A stretch of DNA of 64,000 nucleotides from an uncultured Candidatus Binatia bacterium (GCA_958296235.1 OY282457.1:3591338-3655337), one strand, 5' to 3'. Shown: positions 33,947-44,032, counted from the first letter of the stretch. The notes: a model not told the origin generated them from the sequence alone. Numbers and translations: made by a program.

Positions 33947-35521
33947 TCATATAGCAGAGGGGAACAGGTTATCCCAATCTACGGCCCGCTGATACGCCGC
34001 CGCGACCCTGAGCAACTGATCCTCACGGAAATGCGGGGCGACCAGCATCAGGCCGATTGGCAGGCCGTCGATCTTACCGCAGGGCACACTGAGCGCGGGA
34101 TGGCCGGTCAGATTAAACGGTCCCATGTTGCGGATGACCAGACCAAGGTCTAAGCCCAGCTGTCCGCCGAAAAGAGTCTGCTCAATCGCTTCCTCGTAAT
34201 TCTCAGGCTCGCGATAACGCGGAGCCTTGATCGGCACGGTGGGCATGGCCAGGACATCGACCTGAGCAAAGGTCTGGTCATAGTGTTTGATAAAAGTAGG
34301 CCGGACGTTATGCGCCTTGGCGTGCAGCCGTCCGTGCGTAAAGCGAGCCAGGTAAGCGCCAAGGAGCAGGTGGAGTTTGTAGTTCAGGGGGAACTCGTGG
34401 CCGTGGCTGCGCTTAAAGCGGCCAAAGGTGGAGATCAACGAGCTGGGATAATAGGTCTTCGTCCCGGCGCCAGCCAGATTGGTATCGAACATATGCTTGC
34501 CACCCTCAAAGTAAATGGGCAGCAGGGCCAACGGGGCTTTGTCATGCAGCGGAATGGACACGCGCTCAAGCTGAGCCCCGGATTGCTCCAGGGTTGCGAG
34601 CGCGTTTAAGACGGTCTGGTCAACCTCGGGTTCGCTGCCGGGAAAACCAAAGCCCTCCGATAAAATACCGATCCGGACGCCCGCGATATCCTGAGCCACG
34701 GCCTGGGTATAGCTCGGCAGTTGGACCGGCAGGGCGGCCTGCCGGGGATCATAGCCGTCCGCACCCGCCACGCACTCCAGGACCAGCGCGATCTCTTCGA
34801 CCGTTCGAGCGAGTGGCCCCACGTAATCAATCGTCGGGTCCAGGCCAAACACCCCCGTATGGGGAACCAAGCCGTGGGTGGGCATCAGGCCGACTGTGCC
34901 CGACCACGCCGCCGGCAGCCGGACTGAGCCGCCCTGGTCCCCGCCAAAGGCCACGTCAACGAGACCTGCGGCAACCGCGGCACCAGACCCCGAAGAAGAG
35001 CCGCCCGTGACATGGGCCGTATTATGCGGGTTGAGCGGCCGTCCAAAGTCTCCCACGCCGCTGAGCCCTGGGCCGCCAAAGGAGAAGTCTTCCATATTCA
35101 TTTTGCCCACGATGGTGGCTCCGGCGTCAAGCAGCCGAGTGACCAGCGGCGCGTCAAAGTCCGGGGTATAGCCGTCCATGAAATGGCAGCCGAGCGTGAG
35201 GGGCACGCCCGCCACACTGATATGGTCTTTCAGGCCGATGGTCTTGCCGGCGAGCGGTCCATCTTTTGCGCCCTCGATCCGGCATTTCCGAATGAAAACG
35301 TTCAGCGGGTCTTCTTCTGCCGTGGGCCGATAGCCGGGGTCCCGGTCGGTATAGCGGAGGGGCAGTCGCTGCTCCTCGATTCTCAGTTCCTGAAAGGTCT
35401 CGAACGTGGCGATGTGCTCAAGCAGGCGAGAATGCATGCTCTGCATCTCAGCCGGGGTGAGATCCAAGCCGAGTTCCTGACTGTATTGGGCGAGGTCCTG
35501 GATACCGAGTCGGGGCAGCAT
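33947..35521 (-). CDS. amidase signature family hydrolase
   Basis: 524-residue Ser-cisSer-Lys hydrolase. The catalytic lysine is Lys98 in GKTIGLKDHI, the cis-serine lies in VTGGSSSGSGAA (about 175-176), and the nucleophile Ser199 is in GDQGGSVRLPA. The roughly 90-residue N-terminal extension (TPAEMQSMHSRLLEHI) resembles GatA-like and AtzF-like catabolic amidases. GGAGGG precedes ATG 35521. It is separated by 2 nt from the LLM pseudogene upstream. It probably hydrolyses an amide or carbamate made by the neighbouring enzymes. Confidence 0.88.
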   Translation of the reverse strand: MLPRLGIQDLAQYSQELGLDLTPAEMQSMHSRLLEHIATFETFQELRIEEQRLPLRYTDRDPGYRPTAEEDPLNVFIRKCRIEGAKDGPLAGKTIGLKDHISVAGVPLTLGCHFMDGYTPDFDAPLVTRLLDAGATIVGKMNMEDFSFGGPGLSGVGDFGRPLNPHNTAHVTGGSSSGSGAAVAAGLVDVAFGGDQGGSVRLPAAWSGTVGLMPTHGLVPHTGVFGLDPTIDYVGPLARTVEEIALVLECVAGADGYDPRQAALPVQLPSYTQAVAQDIAGVRIGILSEGFGFPGSEPEVDQTVLNALATLEQSGAQLERVSIPLHDKAPLALLPIYFEGGKHMFDTNLAGAGTKTYYPSSLISTFGRFKRSHGHEFPLNYKLHLLLGAYLARFTHGRLHAKAHNVRPTFIKHYDQTFAQVDVLAMPTVPIKAPRYREPENYEEAIEQTLFGGQLGLDLGLVIRNMGPFNLTGHPALSVPCGKIDGLPIGLMLVAPHFREDQLLRVAAAYQRAVDWDNLFPSAI

Positions 35522-35523
35522 GA

Positions 35524-36079
35524 TTAGCCCTCCTGTACTGCAAAGTGAGGCATGACCTCTGTGGCAAATAAGCGCATGGAGTGCTCCGCTCGGCGTGGAT
35601 CAATACCGCCGATCTGCATCCACATGACCAGATGGGTCACGCCGGCTTCCTGTTGCGAGCGTGTAATCTCTCGAATCGCATCCTCTGGGGTGCCGATGAT
35701 GGGCGGCGCGCCAAAGAAGTGGAGTCCCTGAGCCGTGTCCAGCGCTTCGGCCGGCGGTAAGGGCTCTACGCCAAAATAGCCGCCTGGGATTTGAAAATCT
35801 CCGGCCTCGTCGAGCTTTTGGGTGAAGCGGATGATAGAGCGGCAGGATGACGATATAGGTGCCGAGTCGGATGCGGCTGGTCTGGGTCGCCAGTGCGGCC
35901 AGCAGTGGGAACTGGGCCGGGAAGTAGTCGTCGGTGCCGTGGTGCTCTGCCGTCCAGATGTGGTCGTAGCCCAACTCTTCGGCCAGTACCGCCTGTCTGA
36001 CCATGCTCCGACACAGTTGAGCCGCTGACACCTGCCAGGGCTGTGGATTCTCAAACGCGAACAGCAGGCCAAAGTCCAT
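35524..36079 (-). pseudogene. broken LLM-class oxidoreductase (central part deleted)
   Basis: The first roughly 85 codons from ATG 36079 (ribosome site AAGGAGGG) read as a luciferase-like N-terminus: MDFGLLFAFENPQPW, EELGYDHIWTAEHHG, RIRLGTYIVILPLYHP. Just after LPLYHP (near 35820) the frame shifts. The continuation in another frame (GGYFGVEPLPPAEA, GTPEDAIREI, GVTHLVMWMQIGG) is the C-terminus of the same family. About 150 internal residues, including the flavin-binding NGRxxxGxGxG segment, are missing, so it cannot be active. It heads the operon with the amidase. Confidence 0.8.
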
Positions 36080-36179
36080 CTCTCCCTCCTTGTGAGACAC
36101 GTTGGGAAGTTGCCCCTGCTCCCAAACCTTGTTCTCCCAGAGCGCGCGTGGTTTAACCGAAGGCAGAAGGGAGGCTGCT

Positions 36180-36944
36180 ATGGCAACATTCGACGAGTAC
36201 CGCAATCAGTATAAGCACGTTCAGATGGAGCGGCGCAACGGAATCCTGCAACTCACGCTCCACACGGATGGGAAAACCTTACGCTGGGGAGAAAGCCCGC
36301 ACTCAGAGTTGGGCAAATGTTTCTACGACGTGGGCAGTGACCCGGAGAATAGAGCGGTCATTATTACCGGCGCGGAGGACAAGTTCATTGCCCGCTACGC
36401 CCGAGAAGGCCAATGGGAGATCACGCCCCAGTTGTGGGATCACATTTATTGGGACGCCAAAAAGCTGCTCATGAACCACCTGGACATCGAAGTGCCCATG
36501 ATTGCCGCGGTCAACGGTCCGGCCACCATTCACGCTGAGCTGGCGGTCCTGTGCGATATTGTCATTGCCTCAGACGACGCGGTGTTTCAGGACGCGCCGC
36601 ATTTCCCCAACGGGATTGTGCCGGGCGACGGGGTACATATTGTCTGGCCGCTCCTCTTGGGCGCGAATCGAGGCCGTTACTTCCTGCTCACTGGTCAGAA
36701 ACTCTCGGCGCAAGAGGCGTTGACGCTCGGGGTGGTCAACGAGGTCATGCCGCGTGAACAACTGCTTGAGCGGGCCTGGGAGCTGGCAGAGATCGTCTCC
36801 AAGCAACCGCCGCTGACCGTGCGCTACGCCCGTGTTGCGCTGACCCAGCAACTCAAGAAGCTGATGCTCGACAACCTCGGCTACGGCCTGGCGCTTGAAG
36901 GTCTGGGCGCGCAGGAATACTGGCCGGGGGGGAAGAAGAAGTGA
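36180..36944 (+). CDS. enoyl-CoA hydratase/isomerase (crotonase) family
   Basis: 254-residue crotonase-fold protein. It shows [19 protein letters not shown], the oxyanion-hole segment [12 protein letters not shown], then [22 protein letters not shown]. The canonical Gly-Gly/Glu pattern of hydratases is altered (GPATIHAE), so it may act as an isomerase, a C-C hydrolase or a 6-oxocamphor-hydrolase-like enzyme. AGGGAGG precedes ATG 36180. It is divergent from the LLM pseudogene. Confidence 0.82.
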   Translation: MATFDEYRNQYKHVQMERRNGILQLTLHTDGKTLRWGESPHSELGKCFYDVGSDPENRAVIITGAEDKFIARYAREGQWEITPQLWDHIYWDAKKLLMNHLDIEVPMIAAVNGPATIHAELAVLCDIVIASDDAVFQDAPHFPNGIVPGDGVHIVWPLLLGANRGRYFLLTGQKLSAQEALTLGVVNEVMPREQLLERAWELAEIVSKQPPLTVRYARVALTQQLKKLMLDNLGYGLALEGLGAQEYWPGGKKK

Positions 36945-37043
36945 CGGAGAAGGTACGCATGGTGAGCCCTGCGCACTATTGTCATTTGTTTGCCGGAGTG
37001 AAACAGTGTAATTCTTACTCGTAAGATCAAATAAGGGGGGCGC

Positions 37044-37307
37044 ATGTCAACGCTCGCAACAACCAGAATGTCGTCAAAAGGACAGGTCGTTATTCCCGAG
37101 GAAATTCGCACGCGACTTCAGCTTGAGCCAGGCGCCCAATTTGTTGCGGTTGGGGAAGGCGATGTGGTCATCCTCAAGAAAATCGCCCGCCCCACGATGG
37201 CCGACTTCGACACGCTCATTACCGAAGCGCGACGGCGGGCACGAAGCGCTGGAATGCGGCGCTCAGATATCAGGGCCGCTCTGAAGGGGGTCCGAGGTGC
37301 CAAGTGA
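37044..37307 (+). CDS. AbrB/MazE-type antitoxin
   Basis: 87-residue protein with an N-terminal swapped-hairpin AbrB DNA-binding domain (MSSKGQVVIPEEIRTRLQL, residues about 9-27) followed by a charged tail that should wrap the toxin. AAGGGGGG lies before ATG. Its stop overlaps the GTG start of the PIN gene (GTGA), a standard VapBC-like layout. It probably autoregulates the pair. Confidence 0.85.
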   Translation: MSTLATTRMSSKGQVVIPEEIRTRLQLEPGAQFVAVGEGDVVILKKIARPTMADFDTLITEARRRARSAGMRRSDIRAALKGVRGAK

Positions 37308-37705
37308 GAATCGTTCTCGACACGAATGTTTTTGTGTCAGGCGTGTTCTTCAACGGCCCTCCATATCAAATCCTTCAGGCCTGGCAAAACGGCCAGGTCC
37401 AGCTCGTCGGCTCACAAGAAATCTTTGAGGAGTATGGACGGGTTGGACGCCGCTTAGCGGAGCAATTTCCTGGTGTCTCCCTTGACCCCTTTCTCACCTT
37501 ATTGCTCGCCCACGCCCAGGTGGTTGAGGCCCCTCCTCTTCTCCGGCAGATATGTAGCGACCCGGATGATGATAAATTCCTGGCGTGCGCCCTGGCCGGG
37601 AAATGCCGCATTGTCGTGAGTGGAGACCGGGCGCTACTGAAGACTGCGGGCCATCGTCGTGTACAGGTCGTCACTCCTCGGACCTTTGTGGACCGATATT
37701 TATAA
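37304..37705 (+). CDS. PIN-domain toxin (putative endoribonuclease)
   Basis: 133-residue PIN domain. The first acidic residue is in MRIVLDTNVFVSG (Asp6). It then has EIFEEYGRV (Glu), CSDPDDDKFLACALAG (Asp cluster) and IVVSGDRALL (Asp). These are the four acidic positions of VapC/COG1569-type nucleases. It starts with GTG, translationally coupled to the AbrB-type antitoxin. Its TAA is immediately followed by the ATG of the RNA methyltransferase frame. Confidence 0.86.
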   Translation: MRIVLDTNVFVSGVFFNGPPYQILQAWQNGQVQLVGSQEIFEEYGRVGRRLAEQFPGVSLDPFLTLLLAHAQVVEAPPLLRQICSDPDDDKFLACALAGKCRIVVSGDRALLKTAGHRRVQVVTPRTFVDRYL

Positions 37706-38852
37706 ATGCTCATGTACCGCTATCAGGAAACGCAGCGCTACTTTGCCCAGGTGGCGGACGATATCAAGGACATTGCCGAGCAGGAACTCCGCACGCTCGG
37801 TGCCCGGGAGACCAGTCCGACGTACCGAGGGATTTATTTCACCGCCTCACCAAAAGCGCTCTATACCATTAACTTTTACGCCCGCCTGATTAGTCGCGTG
37901 CTCGCTCCGCTCACCTCGTTCCGGTGTCACTCCGACCGCTATCTGTACAAAAAGGCGAGAGAGATCGAATGGCGGGATTTTCTCGATCCGTCGCAGACCT
38001 TTGCCGTTTTTGCCACTGTGGCCAACAGTCGGCTGCGGCACTCGCAATTTGCCGCCCTCCGCCTGAAAGACGCCGTGGTGGACTCTTTTCGCGCTGCCAC
38101 CGGCGGGCGTCCGTCTATCGATACCAGAGAGCCGACGGTCTGGCTTAATCTGCACATTCATAATGATGAGGCCACGATCAGCCTGGATACGTCCGGGGGC
38201 TCGCTCCACCGACGGGGCTATCGAAAAAAAAAACGTCCGAGCGCCTTTGGTCGAGACATTGGCCGCAGCCATTATTCAGTACGCCGAATGGGATGGTCGC
38301 CGGCCGCTGTACGATCCGTTCTGCGGCTCCGGCACCTTGCTGTGCGAAGCCTATATGTCGGCCTCACAGATGCCGGCGGGGCTGTTTCGTCGGCGGTTCG
38401 GGTTTCAGTCCCTGCCCGACTTTGACGCCGGGCTCTGGAGGCAGGTGCAAGAAGACGGGCGGGCGACGCTGCGTCCTCCTCCTCGGGGTCTCATCTCCGG
38501 CAGCGATATTGACCCCGAGGCCGTCCACGCTGCCCGGGTCAATATCGCCGCTTTTCCCGCTCACCCTGCCATCACGGTCGAGCAGCGCGATGCCTTTCAG
38601 ATTCGTCGGATCGACGCCGCGGTCATTGTGTGTAATCCGCCGTATGGCATCCGCCTGGGCAAACAGGCCAATCTGGACGATTTCTACGCGCGCCTGGGCG
38701 ATTTCCTCAAACAGCGCTGTCAAGGCTCGACGGCTTTCATCTATTGTGGAGAACGTCAGTACCTGAAGCGGATTGGCCTCAAACCCACCTGGAAAAAACC
38801 GCTCGTCAACGGCGGACTGGACGGACGTCTGGCCAAGTATGAACTGTATTAA
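37706..38852 (+). pseudogene. THUMP-domain RNA methyltransferase (RlmL-like), frames split at an A10 run
   Basis: The two halves of one protein lie in different frames. The first (YRYQETQRYFAQVADDIKDI to LHRRGYRKKK) is the ferredoxin-like/THUMP N-terminus. The second (RAPLVETLAAAIIQYAEWDG, DPFCGSGTLLCEAY, VCNPPYGIRLG) is the SAM-dependent catalytic domain. The break falls in ten consecutive A residues at 38224-38233; nine would give an uninterrupted protein of about 381 residues. It would N2-methylate guanosine in 23S rRNA. The cause may be sequence error, a decayed gene, or slippage on the A run. Start at 37706 or 37712. Confidence 0.82.
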
Positions 38853-38940
38853 CTCCCTTTCGGCGCGCTCCCTCACCAATGATGCGTGGACGATTTCGCG
38901 TGCGACATGGTAGAGTAAGCGCTACTCAACAAAGGAGGGT

Positions 38941-40392
38941 ATGATGATGCTGTCCCTGAGCGAATATGCAAAGTATGACGGCCTTGGGCTGGCTGAACTG
39001 GTAGCGCGCAAAGAAGTCAGCGCCGCCGAACTTGTGGCCACCGCGGTCCAGGCTATCGAAAAGGTCAACCCGCAACTGAACGCCGTTCTCCAGGTGTTGT
39101 CAGACCAGGCCCAGGCCGAGATTCGGGGCGGACTGCCGCACGGCCCCTTCAGCGGTGTGCCGTTTCTGATCAAAGAACTGGTCCTGCACGCCAAGGGCGT
39201 CCGCCTCGATATGGGCTCGCGGCTGGCCCAGGGCTATGTCGCCTCCGAGGATTCCGAGCTCATGGCGCGCTTTCGGCAGGCCGGATTTGTGCTGACCGGC
39301 ACAACCCAGACGCCAGAGCTGGGCTATAACCCGACAACAGAGACCGTCCTGTTCGGCCCGGTCCACAACCCGTGGAAGGCCGGTCATAGCGCCGGCGGTT
39401 CGAGCGGCGGGTCCGGCGCGTCGGTCGCTGCCGGCATTGTGCCGGTTGCGCATGCAAATGACGGCGGCGGCTCCATTCGTATTCCCGCCTCGTGTAACGG
39501 TCTGGTTGGCCTCAAGCCCTCGCGCGACCTGGTGCCCACCGGGCCCGACTATTCTGATCCGCTCTGCGGCCTGGCGTGTGAGTTTGTTGTCTCGCGCAGC
39601 GTTCGCGACTCCGCGGCCCTGCTCGACATCGTGGCTGGAGCCGATGCCGGCGCGCCCGGCCTCCCGGTCCCACCGGCCCGCCCTTACCGTGAGGAAGCGG
39701 GAACAGCGCCGGGGAAGCTGCGTATTGCCTGGACCGCTACGCCAGCCTCGGGCGAGAAGGTTGACCCGGAATGCGAGCGAGCGGTCCATGACACGGTGCG
39801 AGTGCTGGAGGAGCTCGGTCACACAGTATACGAAGGCCGACCGGAGTATGACTGGGAGGAGTTCCTTGAAAATATCCACGTGATCTGGACGGCGTATAAC
39901 GCTATGGCGGTTGAAGGCCTGGCCGCGGAAATGAGCCGTTCGCCGAGCCCGGATACGCTCGAAGCTGTGACGCTGGCCTGCTGGGAAGACGGCAAGAAGT
40001 ACACCGCAGTTGATCTGCTGAAATCCATGGACCACGGCGGGCGTCTGTCCCGCGTCGTCGGGCGCTTCTTTGAAGACCTGGATGTCTTTGTGACGCCTAC
40101 CATTGCCAAGCCGCCTGCGCCGCACGGAGAAGTGAACCAGAACCGGGCCGGTATGACGGCTATGGAGTGGACCCGCCAGGTCTTCTCGTACGTTCCCTTT
40201 ACTCCGCTTTTCAATACAACCGGCCAGCCGGCGATTTCCCTGCCGTTGCACTGGAGCGCCGCCGGCCTGCCGGTCGGTGTCCAGTTTGTTGGGCGTTTCG
40301 GGGACGAAGCCGGGCTGCTGCGCTTGGCCGCCCAGTTGGAAGAGGCAAAGCCGTGGGCGGCCAAGCGTCCGCGGGTGCACGTGGCCGCCTAG
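38941..40392 (+). CDS. amidase signature family hydrolase
   Basis: 483-residue amidase. The triad lies in GVPFLIKEL (Lys78), [11 protein letters not shown] (cis-Ser, about 154) and [11 protein letters not shown] (Ser178). The layout resembles 6-aminohexanoate-cyclic-dimer hydrolase and related catabolic amidases. AAAGGAGG precedes ATG 38941 (a run of three ATGs). It is first of a rightward series with GST, SixA, VOC, hot-dog and PPK2 genes. Confidence 0.9.
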   Translation: MMMLSLSEYAKYDGLGLAELVARKEVSAAELVATAVQAIEKVNPQLNAVLQVLSDQAQAEIRGGLPHGPFSGVPFLIKELVLHAKGVRLDMGSRLAQGYVASEDSELMARFRQAGFVLTGTTQTPELGYNPTTETVLFGPVHNPWKAGHSAGGSSGGSGASVAAGIVPVAHANDGGGSIRIPASCNGLVGLKPSRDLVPTGPDYSDPLCGLACEFVVSRSVRDSAALLDIVAGADAGAPGLPVPPARPYREEAGTAPGKLRIAWTATPASGEKVDPECERAVHDTVRVLEELGHTVYEGRPEYDWEEFLENIHVIWTAYNAMAVEGLAAEMSRSPSPDTLEAVTLACWEDGKKYTAVDLLKSMDHGGRLSRVVGRFFEDLDVFVTPTIAKPPAPHGEVNQNRAGMTAMEWTRQVFSYVPFTPLFNTTGQPAISLPLHWSAAGLPVGVQFVGRFGDEAGLLRLAAQLEEAKPWAAKRPRVHVAA

Positions 40393-40452
40393 CCTTTGCT
40401 CGGGCGTTGGATTTGGCCAGAGAATAACCGCGCGCTGGTGAGGAGTTCGCGT

Positions 40453-41118
40453 ATGACCGCTCCGCACACATCCCCCCACCTCATTCTGTGGGGCGCAGGA
40501 ACAACCCGCACAATCCGGCCGCACTGGGTGCTGCACGAACTCGGTCTGACATATGAAAAACACCCGATTGGTTCGCGGACAGGGGAAACCCAGACCGACG
40601 CGTTTCGGGCGCTCAACCCGCGGGGCAAGATCCCCGTCCTTCAGGATGGCGCGCTGGTCCTGGCCGAGAGCGCCGCGATCATCAACTATCTGGTTGAAAA
40701 CTATGGGCCGGAGTCCGGGCTGGTCCCCCGTCCGGGCACCCCGCAGCGCGGCCTCTATGACCAGTGGTGTTTTTTCATTATGACCGAGCTTGACGCCCAT
40801 ACCCTGTACATCCTGCGGCGGCATGATGACTTGGCCCATCTGTATGGCGCGGCTCCAAATGCGGTACAAGCCGCAAAGGAAGGTTTTGCGCGCCAGATTG
40901 CCGTCGTGACGCAAGCCCTGCGTTCCGGCGGGCCGTATCTCTTAGGCGAGCCCTTTACCTGTGCCGATATCCTGCTGACCACCTGTTTGACCTGGGCTCA
41001 CTACTGTAAAATCCCTTTAGCCAATGATCTGATTGACTATGCCCGGCGTCTGACGGCGCGACCGGCCTATCGTCAGGCGGCGGCAATTAACGGTGGCCCT
41101 ATGGTTGGACTCACATGA
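40453..41118 (+). CDS. glutathione S-transferase family protein
   Basis: 221-residue GST. The N-terminal thioredoxin-like domain (HLILWGAGTTRTIRPHW, LNPRGKIPVLQDG with the cis-Pro, LAESAAIINYL with the Glu/Ser that bind glutathione) is followed by an all-helical domain (about 90-215). The active-site position has Thr/Arg (TTRTIRP) rather than a clear Ser or Cys. GAGGAG precedes ATG 40453; a longer in-frame start at 40396 overlaps nothing useful. It is likely a detoxification or ring-opening conjugation enzyme. Confidence 0.87.
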   Translation: MTAPHTSPHLILWGAGTTRTIRPHWVLHELGLTYEKHPIGSRTGETQTDAFRALNPRGKIPVLQDGALVLAESAAIINYLVENYGPESGLVPRPGTPQRGLYDQWCFFIMTELDAHTLYILRRHDDLAHLYGAAPNAVQAAKEGFARQIAVVTQALRSGGPYLLGEPFTCADILLTTCLTWAHYCKIPLANDLIDYARRLTARPAYRQAAAINGGPMVGLT

Positions 41119-41148
41119 GAAAAACCCCTATCACATGGTAGCTGACGC

Positions 41149-41697
41149 ATGATACAACCGGTCTGGACAAAACACCTCTTGCTTTTTCGGCACGCCAAGT
41201 CTGATTGGGGCAACGCGGCCGAGAATGACCATACGCGCCCGCTGACAAAACGGGGCATTGCCGCGGCACGGGCAATGGGGCGGATTCTCGCGGCTTCCGG
41301 CCAAACGCCGGACCGAGTTGTGACCTCGTCGGCAGTCCGGGCAAAAACGACGCTGGAGGTCGCCCGGGCAGCTGGCAAATGGAAGTCTCCGACGGCAATA
41401 AGCGATGCCCTGTATGCTGCCGACGCTGCCGCGGTGCTGGAAGAAATACGCGCCCTGCCCAAGAGCGCGACCACAGTCTTATTTGTTGGGCATGAACCGA
41501 CCTGGTCGGAGCTGGCGAGCTTTCTGATCGGCGGGGGCAATCTCCGTTTTCCAACCGCGGCGCTGGCCCGTATCGACCTGACAGTCCCCGGCTGGCATGC
41601 AGTGACCTTTGGCCGGGGAGAGCTCGTCTGGCTCCTCCAGCCCAAGTTTTTCACCAAAGGAAAATTTCCGCTGGAGAAGCTGGGTGCGGCAAACTAG
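41149..41697 (+). CDS. histidine phosphatase family protein (SixA-like)
   Basis: 182-residue phosphatase. The catalytic RHAKS motif (Arg14, His15) and later VLFVGHEPTWSEL (second His) define the SixA branch, which removes phosphate from phosphohistidine (e.g. HPt domains) or small substrates. DHTRPLTKRGIAAAR is typical. No clear ribosome site. It sits between GST and a VOC protein. Confidence 0.87.
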   Translation: MIQPVWTKHLLLFRHAKSDWGNAAENDHTRPLTKRGIAAARAMGRILAASGQTPDRVVTSSAVRAKTTLEVARAAGKWKSPTAISDALYAADAAAVLEEIRALPKSATTVLFVGHEPTWSELASFLIGGGNLRFPTAALARIDLTVPGWHAVTFGRGELVWLLQPKFFTKGKFPLEKLGAAN

Positions 41698-41748
41698 CAG
41701 ACGTGGGTATGCAAAAGAAAAGACTGGTCACACCACAGCAGGAGGGGA

Positions 41749-42216
41749 ATGATGATTAAAGGCATCCATCACACGGCTATCTCAACTGGGGATATCGAGC
41801 GCTCGCTGCGCTTCTACAAAGACCTGCTGGGCTTTGAAGAAGTCTTTGCGTTTGATTGGAAAGCGGGAACACAATCCATTGACCAAATTGTTGGACTCAA
41901 AGATTCCTCGTCGCGGGTCGTCATGCTCAAGGCCGGCAACGCGTGCGTGGAACTGTTCCAATACGCCACGCCAACGCCCAAACCTGGAGACCCCAATCGT
42001 CCCGTATGCGACCACGGCATTACCCATCTGTGTCTGCAAGTGGAGGATATTGACGGTGAATACGAACGGCTCAAAGCCGCGGGCATGACGTTCCATTGCG
42101 CCCCGCAGAAAGCCGGCAAGGGGCTGCGGGCGACATACGGGCGTGATCCCGACGGCAATGTTGTTGAGCTGCTGGAAGTGGAAGACCCGGACGATGCGCT
42201 CTCGGTGGCGGCGTAG
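41749..42216 (+). CDS. VOC-superfamily protein (glyoxalase/extradiol-dioxygenase-like)
   Basis: 155-residue vicinal-oxygen-chelate protein. The first metal His is in GIHHTAIS, then RSLRFYKDLLGFE, the paired GITHLCLQVED, and the final YGRDPDGNVVELLEV with the Glu ligand. Two beta-alpha-beta-beta-beta units are seen. It may be a methylmalonyl-CoA-epimerase/glyoxalase-like lyase or a small dioxygenase. AGGAGGGG precedes the ATG pair at 41749/41752. Confidence 0.85.
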   Translation: MMIKGIHHTAISTGDIERSLRFYKDLLGFEEVFAFDWKAGTQSIDQIVGLKDSSSRVVMLKAGNACVELFQYATPTPKPGDPNRPVCDHGITHLCLQVEDIDGEYERLKAAGMTFHCAPQKAGKGLRATYGRDPDGNVVELLEVEDPDDALSVAA

Positions 42217-42254
42217 CAGGAGACTGGCCTTCCCATCTTTCTCAGGAGAAACAT

Positions 42255-43127
42255 ATGACACGGCAGACCCCCGACCCGAAAGAGCCCTATGTCGGCAAAG
42301 AGCTTGGCAGTGTCTCCTTTACTGTCACCGAAGATGTCTTACACGATTACTACGACGGTCTGAACCTGCCGCGCCCGCCGGCCGCGCCCGCGCCCTCCAT
42401 GATTGCCAGTGGACCGGACAACGCCTATTTCGCGCAGTCGTCGTTCAGCAATCATTTTGGCCATTTGTGGATGCGCCAGGAGTGGGAATTGTTTGAGCCG
42501 CTGACAGCGGGTCGGACGTATACGGCAACTGCCCGGATTACCGACATTTATCCCAAGCGCAATCGCTCGGTGGTGCGTTACGAGGTTGAGCTGCGCGCCG
42601 ACTCGGCAGAGCTGGCCGTACGCACCCGACATCACCAGAGCTATCTGCTCGATCAGCGCGCTGGGCAACTCACCTTTCGCGACCCAAAGGCCAAACAGGG
42701 CGCACGGCGCTTCGTCGTCCCGGAGGGCGAGCCGTTTGGGCCGCTCGAACGCGTCATCAGTCTGGAGATGTGCGATCGATTTTTTCACGGAGACACCAAC
42801 TACCATACCAACCGTGAGGAATCGAAAAAGCTCGGTTTTGGCGATGTCGTGATCGGTGGGCGGATGACCATGGCCTATGCGGCTCATATTCTCGAAGAAC
42901 GCTTTGGGGCCGCCTGGTGGACGAGTGGCCGGCTGGATACGAAGTTTACCAACCCGGTGTGGCCCAATGAAACCGTTATTGCCCGCGGCGTCCTGACTGG
43001 CCCGCTCACAGAGGAACCGGAACGGATGGGCGCTTTCGTGTGGCTGGCAAAACCGGACGAGACCGTTGTGCTGGTGGCAAACGCGAGCGTCAGGTCAATA
43101 GCGGCAGAACATAAACAGGATATCTGA
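42255..43127 (+). CDS. double hot-dog MaoC-like acyl dehydratase
   Basis: 290-residue protein of two hot-dog halves. The N-terminal half (GKELGSVSFTVTEDVLHDYY, then WMRQEWELFEPLTAGRTYTA) resembles the FAS1-like dehydratase N-terminal domain. The C-terminal half has FFHGDTNYHTNREESKKLGF and VVIGGRMTMAYAAHI, corresponding to the MaoC hydratase motif (Asp/His pair). It is likely a 2-enoyl-CoA hydratase-like enzyme. AGGAG precedes ATG; PPK2 follows after 5 nt. Confidence 0.78.
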   Translation: MTRQTPDPKEPYVGKELGSVSFTVTEDVLHDYYDGLNLPRPPAAPAPSMIASGPDNAYFAQSSFSNHFGHLWMRQEWELFEPLTAGRTYTATARITDIYPKRNRSVVRYEVELRADSAELAVRTRHHQSYLLDQRAGQLTFRDPKAKQGARRFVVPEGEPFGPLERVISLEMCDRFFHGDTNYHTNREESKKLGFGDVVIGGRMTMAYAAHILEERFGAAWWTSGRLDTKFTNPVWPNETVIARGVLTGPLTEEPERMGAFVWLAKPDETVVLVANASVRSIAAEHKQDI

Positions 43128-43132
43128 GTCTC

Positions 43133-44032
43133 ATGCCAAACAATCGCAAGTCCCCACCATTTTTTACGCCGCCCGACAGCCCGTTTCTGGTGCCGTGCGA
43201 CGGAACCTTCCTGGTAAAGGACGCGCCGACCGGTCCTGGGAAGAACGCACCCGGTGCCGCCGAGTGTCGGGAGCAACTTGATCGTCTGACCGACCGTCTC
43301 GACGAGCAGCAGCGTGTGCTGTATGCCCAGACCCAATATGCGGTCCTGTGTATCTTCCAGGCCATGGATGCCGCCGGCAAAGACTCAACGATTCGGGCTG
43401 TCCTGCGGGGGCTGAACCCGGCCGGGTTTCAGGTCTTCTCGTTTCAGGCACCGTCGGTTGAGGAGTATGCTCACGACTTTTTGTGGCGGGCGACGCTCCG
43501 CCTGCCTGAGCGTGGACGTATCGGCATATTTAACCGCAGCTATTATGAGGAAGTGCTGATCGCTCGCGTCCACCCTGAATTTCTTGTCCGTCAGCGCCTT
43601 CCTGGGCCGCCTGACGAAAGCCTCTGGGAGCGCCGCTTTGAGTCTATCCAAGACTATGAGAAGCATCTTGTTCGGAACGGAACGGTCATTCTCAAGTTCT
43701 GGCTCAACGTTTCAAAGCAAGAACAGCGCCGTCGTTTTCTCGGCCGTCTGAATAAACAGAAAAAGCACTGGAAGTTCTCGGAGGCCGATATTGCCGAGCG
43801 GGCGCATTGGGATACGTACATGCAGGCTTACGAACGCTGCCTGAACAAGACGTCCACGTCCTGGGCTCCGTGGTATGCGATTCCTGCGGACAACAAGCCG
43901 TATATGCGTCTGGCCGTGGCACAGATTCTGACGCAGGCTCTCAAGCGGCTGGACCTGCACTATCCAACCCTGACCTCGGAACAGAAGGCCCGTCTTGTCG
44001 CCAGCCGAAAGCGCCTCAAGGAGGAAAGCTAG
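43133..44032 (+). CDS. ppk2: polyphosphate kinase 2 family protein
   Basis: 299-residue PPK2. Walker A is FQAMDAAGKDST (77-86). RLPERGRIGIFNRSYYEEVL holds the Walker B-like Asn/Arg segment (about 123-141). A lid module includes KFWLNVSKQEQRRRFLGRL. It phosphorylates nucleoside mono- or diphosphates with polyphosphate; the subclass cannot be fixed by eye. It follows the hot-dog gene by 5 nt and is last of the rightward series. Confidence 0.9.
   Translation: MPNNRKSPPFFTPPDSPFLVPCDGTFLVKDAPTGPGKNAPGAAECREQLDRLTDRLDEQQRVLYAQTQYAVLCIFQAMDAAGKDSTIRAVLRGLNPAGFQVFSFQAPSVEEYAHDFLWRATLRLPERGRIGIFNRSYYEEVLIARVHPEFLVRQRLPGPPDESLWERRFESIQDYEKHLVRNGTVILKFWLNVSKQEQRRRFLGRLNKQKKHWKFSEADIAERAHWDTYMQAYERCLNKTSTSWAPWYAIPADNKPYMRLAVAQILTQALKRLDLHYPTLTSEQKARLVASRKRLKEES

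Noticed and set aside
39100..40914. 604-codon open frame antisense to the amidase and GST genes
   Set aside because: Low-complexity mirror of high-GC coding sequence. The plus-strand amidase has complete motifs and a ribosome site.
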